Source: Betaproteobacteria bacterium
Lineage (GTDB): Bacteria; Pseudomonadota; Gammaproteobacteria; Burkholderiales; Eutrophovitaceae
Assembly: GCA_009886305.1 (NCBI GenBank)
Contig: QXZO01000093.1
Location: forward strand, 1,989 to 15,148
Length of the DNA stretch: 13,160 bases
Direction: 5' to 3'
Part shown: one piece after another, positions 7,746-13,160 of the stretch
How positions within the stretch are numbered: the first letter of the stretch is position 1
Layout of the letters: each line of letters begins with the position of its first letter
The notes under the pieces: generated by a model
The model's input: only the letters and a program-made list of their open reading frames with translations
What the model was told of the DNA's origin: nothing
The model's database searches: none
Program-made: the position numbers and the translations under genes

Positions 7746-8633
7746 TTAATCTCCTTTGACGTCTAATCCATTTTTAATATCTAGTGCGATTTGATAAATT
7801 TTTTTGCGAGAACCATCAGTGTATTTTGTAACTATATCAACTGCCTGCTTCAAAGGTAACGATTCCAATAAGTCATGCAGTAATTGTTTTACGTTCGCGG
7901 GAGTCTGCTCTGGAGCATCCGATTGAATTGGTAAAAATAAAACAAGTACAAACTCGCCTCTTGATTGGTATACCCCCGATGAGACCCATATTAAGGCCTC
8001 ACGAAGAGAAAATGAAACTGTTTCCTCATTGATTTTTGTAAGTTCACGGCCGATAAAGATCTGCATATCCTCACCAAAATTTAATACCATATCACTCAAG
8101 CATTCTTTAATTCGATGCGGACTCTCAAATAAGATGACCGGCACATCATATGTTTTCAGGCTGAGTAAAAATTGCTTTCTATCCCCAGGTTTAGGTGGCA
8201 AAAAACCCTTAAATACAAAACCTTTTCGATTCAAACCGCTCACGGATATCGCGGCGGCAAGTGCGCTTGCTCCTGGTATCGGCTCTACGCGATATCCAGC
8301 ACTACGAGACTTCGAGACTAAAATTGCACCAGGGTCACAAACTCCGGGCGTTCCTGCATCCGAAACAAGCGCGACTGAATTACCTTCAGATAACAATTTG
8401 ATAATGCCGTCAGAAGATGTAACTTCATTATGCTCTCGATAAGAGATCAACCTACTTTGAATATTTAATTGAGATAACAATCCTTTGGTAACCCGGGTAT
8501 CCTCCGCGGCAATAACATCCACCGCACTTAAAATCTGTATCGCTCGAAGCGTTATGTCACCCATGTTTCCGATAGGAGTAGCAACAACGTAAAGCGTCGC
8601 AGGTCGCACTTCAACGCCAACGCGATCATTCAT
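7746..8633 (-). CDS. rsmI: 16S rRNA (cytidine-1402-2'-O)-methyltransferase RsmI
   Basis: RsmI methylates the ribose of C1402 in 16S rRNA, the nucleotide whose base is modified by RsmH. It belongs to the tetrapyrrole (corrin/porphyrin) methylase fold family. Visible motifs are TLYVVATPIGNMGDIT near the N-terminus, AAEDTRVT, SYREHNE, the glycine-rich AdoMet loop VSDAGTPGVCDPG, IPGASALAAAISVSGL and LFESPHRI, all typical of RsmI. The length is 295 residues (E. coli 286). The ATG at 8633 lies just upstream of the conserved start and has a weak AGAG site. A promoter with CTGACA and GATAAT is found about 80-105 bases upstream. The gene is divergent from gmhA, as rsmI is from the lpoA-yraN-diaA-dolP cluster in E. 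coli, and it is followed by pyrC. Confidence 0.96.
   Translation of the reverse strand: MNDRVGVEVRPATLYVVATPIGNMGDITLRAIQILSAVDVIAAEDTRVTKGLLSQLNIQSRLISYREHNEVTSSDGIIKLLSEGNSVALVSDAGTPGVCDPGAILVSKSRSAGYRVEPIPGASALAAAISVSGLNRKGFVFKGFLPPKPGDRKQFLLSLKTYDVPVILFESPHRIKECLSDMVLNFGEDMQIFIGRELTKINEETVSFSLREALIWVSSGVYQSRGEFVLVLFLPIQSDAPEQTPANVKQLLHDLLESLPLKQAVDIVTKYTDGSRKKIYQIALDIKNGLDVKGD
7751..7757 (-). promoter_or_regulatory. Ribosome binding site of pyrC inside the rsmI stop region
   Basis: AAAGGAG is a strong Shine-Dalgarno match within the last codons of rsmI and 13 bases before the pyrC ATG, slightly longer than the optimum. It supports the ATG at 7737 and coupled rsmI-pyrC expression. Confidence 0.6.
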
Positions 8634-8700
8634 AGCTCTGTGAATATGGCGTGGTAGAGCGAGAGGATAAATTGCATCATACTAGAGACATGTTTTGTGA

Positions 8701-8729
8701 TTGATACTCGCATTATCTCAATAAAAAAT
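8701..8729 (+). promoter_or_regulatory. Candidate promoter of gmhA-dolP
   Basis: TTGATA (8701-8706), a 17-base spacer and AAAAAT (8724-8729) form a moderate sigma70-type match pointing toward gmhA. It overlaps the rsmI promoter on the other strand. The -10 is weak, and an alternative -35, TTGTCA at 8733-8738, has no good -10 partner. This is only a candidate. Confidence 0.3.
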
Positions 8730-8739
8730 ACGTTGTCAG
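8712..8739 (-). promoter_or_regulatory. Sigma70-type promoter of rsmI-pyrC
   Basis: On the minus strand CTGACA (8739-8734, five of six matches to the -35) is separated by 16 bases from GATAAT (8717-8712, five of six matches to the -10). Transcription would begin near 8705, giving a leader of about 70 bases before rsmI. This is the best promoter match in the 177-base divergent region 8634-8810. Confidence 0.6.
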
Positions 8740-8810
8740 TTAAAATTACCAAATAAATGCAATAACGCTTATGATTCAACATTGAAGTACGAAGGGTATA
8801 TCCAACCAAA

Positions 8811-9401
8811 ATGAGCCTCGACGCAAGAATCACATCACATTTTAGTACCAGCATTCAGGTTAAACGGGAGTCTCAAGCAGTTCTGCTTGATCCGCTCTCT
8901 AAGGCTATTGGACTGATGTCCAAATCTTTAGATTCGAAGCATAAGATAATGGCCTGTGGAAACGGTGGCTCTGCAGCAGACGCACAACATTTTTCTGCCG
9001 AACTGCTAAATAGATTTGAACGCGAACGCGCTCCACTCGCCGCCATTGCATTGACAACGGACAGTTCAACATTAACCTCGATTGGAAATGACTATCACTT
9101 TAATGATATTTTTTCAAAACAAGTGATAGGCTTAGGTAAACCAGGTGATGTACTCCTAGCGATCTCAACTAGCGGAAACTCTGAAAACGTACTTGCAGCT
9201 ATAAATGCGGCGCATGAAACAAAAATGAATGTGGTTGCTTTGACTGGCAAGGGGGGTGGGCGAATAACCCAAGTTTTAACAAAGAGCGACGTTCATGTGT
9301 GCGTACCGAGCGAGCAAACGGCAAGGATTCAAGAAGTGCACTTATTGTGTTTACACTGTTTATGTGATGGAATTGATTCAATTATCTTAGGAGACGAATA
9401 G
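8811..9401 (+). CDS. gmhA: Sedoheptulose 7-phosphate isomerase GmhA (SIS domain; DiaA-like paralogue family)
   Basis: GmhA converts sedoheptulose 7-phosphate to D-glycero-D-manno-heptose 7-phosphate, the first step toward ADP-heptose for the LPS core. The 196-residue protein is a single SIS domain with CGNGGSAADAQHF (49-61) and the phosphate loop AISTSGNS (117-124). GmhA and DiaA (a DnaA-binding initiation factor) are close paralogues, and this locus holds diaA in E. coli. Here the residues aligning with the catalytic pair of E. coli GmhA (Glu65 and His180) are kept as Glu64 and His182. As I recall the sequence, E. coli DiaA has Ser and Asn there. The DiaA C-terminal Leu-Phe pair needed for DnaA binding is also not conserved (Ile-Leu here). 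I therefore favour an isomerase, with a DnaA role possible. hldC lies 0.7 kb downstream. The dolP start follows one base after the stop. Confidence 0.88.
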   Translation: MSLDARITSHFSTSIQVKRESQAVLLDPLSKAIGLMSKSLDSKHKIMACGNGGSAADAQHFSAELLNRFERERAPLAAIALTTDSSTLTSIGNDYHFNDIFSKQVIGLGKPGDVLLAISTSGNSENVLAAINAAHETKMNVVALTGKGGGRITQVLTKSDVHVCVPSEQTARIQEVHLLCLHCLCDGIDSIILGDE

Positions 9402-9402
9402 A

Positions 9403-9978
9403 ATGTATAAATCGGCGATTTCAATGGTTCTTGTAGTTTCACTATCGGGGTTACTTCAGGGATGTCTGGGGCCAGCAGTGGTTTCTGCCGGCATTGGTGC
9501 GACGATGATGGCCGAAGACCCAAGGACCGCTGGAACAATTGTTGATGATCGAATTATCGTCAGTAAATTGTCCTCCAGGATAAAAGACAAATATCCGGAG
9601 CAAGCAAAGATTCATGTCACGTCATACAATAATGTCGTTCTGCTAACAGGCCAGGTTAACGCGGAGGCCATAAAAGACGATCTTCAGTTGATGGTGCTTG
9701 AAACTCAATCTGTAAGGGATTTCAAAGATGAAACTGTGGTTGGAGAGTTCAGCACCTTCCGTGGGTTCACTAAAGACGGCGCTATCAAAACTCAAGTAGT
9801 GAGTCTGTTGACCCGAAGCAAAGATGTACGAATTGTCAGAGTCAGCACCACTGTAGAAGCAGGGACCGTGTATTTGATGGGATTGGTCACTCGGGACGAA
9901 GGCGAAACAGCAGCTCAAATTGCAGCATCAGTAAAGAATGTATCGAAAGTTGTGAAAATTTTTGAATACGTCGACTAG
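9403..9978 (+). CDS. dolP: Outer-membrane lipoprotein with two BON domains (DolP/YraP)
   Basis: DolP is an outer-membrane lipoprotein that supports envelope integrity in E. coli, where it localises at division sites and acts near the BAM complex. The 191-residue protein has a lipoprotein signal with lipobox LLQGC (lipidated Cys21). The residue after the cysteine is Leu, not Asp, which suggests Lol-dependent transfer to the outer membrane. Two BON domains follow: about residues 50-118 (with ARINVTSY-like IHVTSYNNVVLLTGQV) and 125-190 (with TVYLMGLVTRDE and a hydrophobic end). The motif DPRTAGTIVDD just before the first domain is shared with E. coli DolP, which has the same length. AGGAGA (9389-9394) lies 8 bases before the ATG, inside gmhA, so the two genes are surely co-transcribed. 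Confidence 0.93.
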   Translation: MYKSAISMVLVVSLSGLLQGCLGPAVVSAGIGATMMAEDPRTAGTIVDDRIIVSKLSSRIKDKYPEQAKIHVTSYNNVVLLTGQVNAEAIKDDLQLMVLETQSVRDFKDETVVGEFSTFRGFTKDGAIKTQVVSLLTRSKDVRIVRVSTTVEAGTVYLMGLVTRDEGETAAQIAASVKNVSKVVKIFEYVD

Positions 9979-10144
9979 TTATGAGTCAGTCCGAACTTGA
10001 GCGTCCTAACCAGATACAACTTCTAACGTGATACATCAAAGTTAGGCACTACAGGTTCTCGAGCCGATTTGTAACGCTAAGATCGAATCGGGAACTTAAG
10101 TTAGCATTCATACACCAATTGGGTCGTGTTCAATCGGTAAAGCC
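9979..10144 (+). other. Intergenic region between dolP and hldC with short inverted repeats
   Basis: This 166-base gap holds no gene I recognise. It contains a 16-codon reading frame starting at 9981, without a visible ribosome site. It also contains an inverted repeat CCGATT (10064-10069) / AATCGG (10086-10091, repeated at 10132-10137), the 10-base palindrome AACTTAAGTT (10093-10102) and the palindrome CCAATTGG (10115-10122). No hairpin is followed by a T-run, so no intrinsic terminator is evident, and I find no convincing promoter. It may be a gene remnant or carry an undetected control element. Confidence 0.4.
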
Positions 10145-10612
10145 ATGCGAAATAAATATATACTTCCCAACGAGCTCGAAACAAAGTTGCAAGGTGCACC
10201 CCGACCGTTGGTTTTTACCAACGGCGTTTTTGACATTCTTCATCGGGGCCATATAACGTATCTTGCCCAAGCAAAAGCACTGGGAGCCTTCCTCGTCGTT
10301 GCATTAAATACAGATAGCTCGGTAAAAAGGCTGGGGAAAGGGGCAGACAGGCCGATAAACAACACGGACGATCGAATCGCAGTCATAGGTGCTTTAGAAA
10401 GTGTCGACGCAGTTACAAGCTTTACGGAAGACACTCCGTTGAGTCTCATCATGCAGATCAAGCCTGATGTTTTGGTGAAAGGCGGAGACTGGACAGCAGA
10501 TAAAATAGTTGGAAGCCTCGAAGCGAAACGTTGGGGTGGAAAAACGATGTCCATTCCATTTCAATTTGAGACTTCTACCAGCAACACAATCGAACGCATA
10601 CGCAAAAGATAA
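10145..10612 (+). CDS. hldC: D-glycero-beta-D-manno-heptose 1-phosphate adenylyltransferase, stand-alone (HldC/RfaE2)
   Basis: This enzyme transfers AMP from ATP to heptose 1-phosphate, giving ADP-D-glycero-D-manno-heptose for LPS inner core assembly. The 155-residue protein is a single cytidylyltransferase-like Rossmann domain: FTNGVFDILHRGH (24-36) carries the nucleotide-binding HxGH signature, followed by ALNTDSSVKRLGKG, RPINNTDDR, ALESVDAV, EDTPL and PDVLVKGGDW. In E. coli the same domain is the C-terminal part of the bifunctional HldE (477 residues). Here the HldA kinase domain is absent and must be encoded elsewhere. The start at ATG 10145 has no clear ribosome site; it is the only ATG close enough to the conserved FTNGVFD. 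The gene ends 5 bases before the yejA-like gene, so these are probably co-transcribed. Confidence 0.94.
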   Translation: MRNKYILPNELETKLQGAPRPLVFTNGVFDILHRGHITYLAQAKALGAFLVVALNTDSSVKRLGKGADRPINNTDDRIAVIGALESVDAVTSFTEDTPLSLIMQIKPDVLVKGGDWTADKIVGSLEAKRWGGKTMSIPFQFETSTSNTIERIRKR

Positions 10613-10617
10613 GATAA

Positions 10618-12525
10618 ATGTTTAGAACCGCTTTGATCTTAATTGCATTCTGTTGCTCCTTAGCTCAGGCTGAAAATATAAGGTCCCATGGAATGGCGAT
10701 GCATGGGAGTCCAAAGTATCCGTCAAATTTTCAGCATTTCGATTACGTTAACCCCGCTGCCCCAAAGGGAGGGCGACTTAAGCTCGGCGCTGTTGGCACT
10801 TTTGACAGTTTCAATCCATACATCCCAAAAGGCAACGCCGGGGCAGGTGCAACGATGGAAACTTTAATGACGACAAGCGCAGATGAGCCATTCAGCGCCT
10901 ACGGTCTGATCGCAGAGTCCATCGAAGTGCCAGAGGATCGCAGTTGGGCTCAGTTCAAAATTCGAAAAGAAGCCAAATGGCATGATGGACAACCTATAAC
11001 CGTGGATGACGTAATCTGGTCACTCAACACGCTCAAAGAGTTTGGACACCCTTTCTACCGCTTTTATTATGGCGACGTATCTTCTGCAATCAAGATAGCT
11101 GAAGACACCGTGAAGTTTGAGTTTTCAGATAAAACAAACCGCGAACTACCCCTTATTGTTGGGCAGATGCCCATCCTTCCCAAACATTATTGGGAAGGAA
11201 AAGATTTTACCTTGACGACGCTTGAACCGCCCTTAAGTAGCGGACCGTATCGCATTAAAAGTTTTGAACCAGGACGGTTTATCACCCTAGAGCGAGTAAA
11301 AGATTATTGGGGGTTAAATTTACCCGTGAATATAGGTACAAACAACTTCAATAATATTCGAATTGATTATTACAGAGACGAAACAGTCTTACGTGAGGCG
11401 CTTAAATCAGGGGATATTGATTACAGGGAGGAAAACCAAGCTAAAGCTTGGGCCCTTGACTACGACACACCAGCGGTGGCACAAGGCCGACTAAAAAAAG
11501 TCAATTTACGGCACTATAATCCGACTGGCATGCAGGCATTCGTGTACAACACGAGACGGCCTATCTTCCAAGACGTAAGAGTTAGGCAAGCGCTGGCGTA
11601 TGCTTTCGATTTCGAATGGACAAATAAAAACTTATTTTTTGGTCAGTACACAAGGACAAAAAGTTTTTTTTCAAACTCTGATTTAGCCGCTAAAGGTTTG
11701 CCCACTGGGCTAGAACTGAAAATTCTTAAAAAGTACGAAAATAAAATCCCAAAAAGTATTTTTACAACACCCTATACCCCCCCCACAACCGACAGCTTGG
11801 GTTGGCCTCGGAACAACTTAACTGTTGCTAGAGAACTATTACAAGACGCGGGATGGAACGTAGAGGACATGATCCTCACTAACAGCGACAGTGGCGATTT
11901 GTTTACCTTCGAAATATTGCTCTACAGCGAGGGGTTCGAGCGAATAGTTTTACCATTTGCACGAAACTTAAAAAAACTCGGTGTTGATGTGAAAGTTCGG
12001 AGAGTTGACCAAACCCAATATATCAATCGAGTTCGCAATTTCGATTATGACATGATCATATCTGGGTGGGGGTCATCAGAATCCCCAGGGAATGAGCAAT
12101 TTGGTCATTGGTCCTCAAGCGCTGCGGATTCTCCCGCCGCCAGCAACTACGCGGGAGTGAGAGATCCGATTGTTGATGAGTTAATCAGCGGGCTCGTTCA
12201 AGCGAAATCAAGAGAGGATCTCGTTGCTCGCACCAGAGCTCTAGATCGATTGCTACTCTCCGGGTATTACGTAATACCTCAATGGCATCTAACCTCACAA
12301 AGAATCCTTTATTGGGATAAGTTCGGTTTGCCCAAAGTCACACCCAAATCAGGCACATCAACAAACTTGTGGTGGTTCGATAGCGATAAATTTGAACAAC
12401 TGGATCTGACAACTTCAAGTCGGCGCAATGAATCGAACTCCAATTGGGTAGCATACGGCTTATCAGCTTTAGCCCTTTTATTTGGCGCCCTCACCTTCAA
12501 CCGAATCAAACGGAAAAAATCGTGA
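10618..12525 (+). CDS. yejA: Peptide ABC transporter substrate-binding protein, YejA-like, with C-terminal membrane segment
   Basis: This is the extracytoplasmic binding protein of a YejABEF-type importer for oligopeptides; related systems take up microcin C or muropeptides. It has 635 residues, against 604 in E. coli. A signal peptide (residues 1-18, ending AQA) is followed by FDYVNPAAPKGG, TFDSFNPY, an SBP_bac_5 fold with KWHDGQPITVDDV, SSGPYRI, KDYWGLNLPVN, NIRIDYYRD, FQDVRVRQALAYAFDFEWTN, and DRLLLSGYYVIPQWH near the end. Unlike E. coli YejA, it ends with a hydrophobic stretch at about 610-627 followed by RIKRKKS, which looks like a C-terminal membrane anchor with a cytoplasmic tail. The stop overlaps the yejB start as GTGA. 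Only a weak purine-rich ribosome site precedes the ATG. The transported peptide cannot be read from the sequence. Confidence 0.92.
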   Translation: MFRTALILIAFCCSLAQAENIRSHGMAMHGSPKYPSNFQHFDYVNPAAPKGGRLKLGAVGTFDSFNPYIPKGNAGAGATMETLMTTSADEPFSAYGLIAESIEVPEDRSWAQFKIRKEAKWHDGQPITVDDVIWSLNTLKEFGHPFYRFYYGDVSSAIKIAEDTVKFEFSDKTNRELPLIVGQMPILPKHYWEGKDFTLTTLEPPLSSGPYRIKSFEPGRFITLERVKDYWGLNLPVNIGTNNFNNIRIDYYRDETVLREALKSGDIDYREENQAKAWALDYDTPAVAQGRLKKVNLRHYNPTGMQAFVYNTRRPIFQDVRVRQALAYAFDFEWTNKNLFFGQYTRTKSFFSNSDLAAKGLPTGLELKILKKYENKIPKSIFTTPYTPPTTDSLGWPRNNLTVARELLQDAGWNVEDMILTNSDSGDLFTFEILLYSEGFERIVLPFARNLKKLGVDVKVRRVDQTQYINRVRNFDYDMIISGWGSSESPGNEQFGHWSSSAADSPAASNYAGVRDPIVDELISGLVQAKSREDLVARTRALDRLLLSGYYVIPQWHLTSQRILYWDKFGLPKVTPKSGTSTNLWWFDSDKFEQLDLTTSSRRNESNSNWVAYGLSALALLFGALTFNRIKRKKS

Positions 12526-13160
12526 CACCCTATATTTTCAGGAGATTACTACTCATCATCCCGACATTACTAGGGATCATGCTGACGAACTTCCTAGTTA
12601 TTCAGACAGCTCCTGGTGGACCGGTTGAACAAGCAATCGCGCAGCTCTCTGGGCATTCCAATGCGATAACGGAGAGAGTGACTAAGACTGGTAGTCAGGA
12701 AACACTGAATGAGGTGGCCACATCAAACAACCTTGATAACAGTTCGTCGACTCCTTACAGAGGGGCACAAGGCCTAGATCCAGAATTCATCAAAGAGCTT
12801 GAAAGCCGGTTTGGTTTTGATAAGCCGCTTCATGAGCGATTCTTAAAAATGATGTCCGACTATCTTGCATTCGATTTCGGAAAAAGTTTCTACCGCGATA
12901 CTGATGTGGTTGACCTAGTGTTGGAAAAACTACCTGTCTCCATCTCTCTAGGGCTCTGGACAACGCTGATTGTTTATCTAATATCAGTCCCACTTGGTAT
13001 CCGAAAAGCTGTGGCAGATGGGAGTCAATTCGATATGATTTCGAGTTTCGCAATCATAATCGGCACAGCGATACCCGGGTTCTTGTTTGCGGTTTTCATG
13101 ATGGTCATCTTCGCTGGTGGCAGCTACCTTGATTGGTTTCCTTTGAGGGGCCTGCAATCA
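12522..13160 (+). CDS. yejB: Peptide ABC transporter permease YejB, 3' end missing
   Basis: YejB is one of the two inner-membrane permeases of the Yej peptide importer, pairing with YejE and powered by YejF. I translated 213 codons from the GTG at 12522 to the window edge; the family has about 360 residues. The first membrane segment (about residues 8-28, RRLLLIIPTLLGIM onward) ends at APGGPVEQAI, the family signature. A periplasmic part follows, with YRGAQGLDP and FGFDKPLHERF. Then comes DYLAFDFGKSFYRD and the transmembrane core LPVSISLGLWTTLIVYLISVPLGI, IIIGTAIPGFLFAVF and FAGGSYLDWFPLRGL, all very like E. coli YejB. The GTG is chosen because it overlaps the yejA stop (GTGA) and starts directly at the conserved TPYIFRRLL. 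yejE and yejF are expected to the right. Confidence 0.95.
   Translation, partial: MTPYIFRRLLLIIPTLLGIMLTNFLVIQTAPGGPVEQAIAQLSGHSNAITERVTKTGSQETLNEVATSNNLDNSSSTPYRGAQGLDPEFIKELESRFGFDKPLHERFLKMMSDYLAFDFGKSFYRDTDVVDLVLEKLPVSISLGLWTTLIVYLISVPLGIRKAVADGSQFDMISSFAIIIGTAIPGFLFAVFMMVIFAGGSYLDWFPLRGLQS

Noticed and set aside
8029..8442. 137-residue plus-strand frame antisense to rsmI
   Set aside because: It lies opposite conserved RsmI codons, has no recognisable motif and no separate expression signal.
8630..8854. 74-residue minus-strand frame upstream of rsmI, overlapping its start as ATGA
   Set aside because: It covers the divergent promoter region and the first 44 bases of gmhA on the other strand, and shows no recognisable domain; a chance frame is more likely.
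1..13160. CRISPR array, insertion sequence, prophage, toxin-antitoxin or defence genes
   Set aside because: I looked on both strands and found no repeat-spacer pattern, transposase, integrase or such genes; every sizeable gene belongs to a known housekeeping or transport family.

Overview
The window is a housekeeping stretch of a gammaproteobacterial chromosome. I base this on gene order: the division and cell wall cluster (mraZ-rsmH-ftsL-ftsI-murE-murF), the RNase P RNA gene, rsmI, a GmhA/DiaA-type SIS gene and a dolP-type lipoprotein lie in the same relative order as I recall from Pseudomonas. MurE carries the DNPR motif of meso-diaminopimelate-adding enzymes, and there are lipopolysaccharide-heptose and outer-membrane lipoprotein genes, so the cell is Gram-negative. 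I cannot name the genus. The DNA looks moderately AT-rich, with no base-composition break, insertion sequence, CRISPR array, phage gene or tRNA that I can see.

Layout. Positions 1-6115 (minus strand) hold the start of the dcw operon, transcribed right to left: mraZ, rsmH, ftsL, ftsI, murE and the first 384 codons of murF, which runs off the left edge. All junctions overlap by a few bases, which suggests tight translational coupling. Upstream of mraZ (6147-6209) there is a good sigma70-type promoter whose -10 abuts a 10-bp-periodic set of TGGG-type boxes, the expected MraZ operator. Positions 6291-6656 (minus) are rnpB, a type A RNase P RNA. Next come pyrC (dihydroorotase) and rsmI (16S rRNA 2'-O-methyltransferase), also on the minus strand and closely spaced. 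A 177-bp divergent promoter region follows.

From 8811 the plus strand carries gmhA (sedoheptulose 7-phosphate isomerase type), a dolP/yraP-type two-BON-domain lipoprotein, a 166-bp gap without a recognised gene, hldC (stand-alone heptose-1-phosphate adenylyltransferase), and the first two genes of a yejABEF-type peptide ABC importer: a yejA-like binding protein and the first 213 codons of yejB, cut by the right edge.

How they work together: the left half makes and cross-links peptidoglycan at the septum. The right half supplies LPS heptose (gmhA, hldC), outer-membrane maintenance (dolP) and peptide or possibly muropeptide uptake (yejAB). rnpB, rsmI and rsmH serve RNA maturation and ribosome modification.

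I do not see an undescribed system. The points most worth a second look are a C-terminal membrane anchor on the YejA-like protein, the absence of lpoA and yraN from a cluster that usually has them, pyrC inserted between rsmI and rnpB, the MraZ operator architecture, and two start-site corrections (TTG for rsmH, internal GTG for ftsL).
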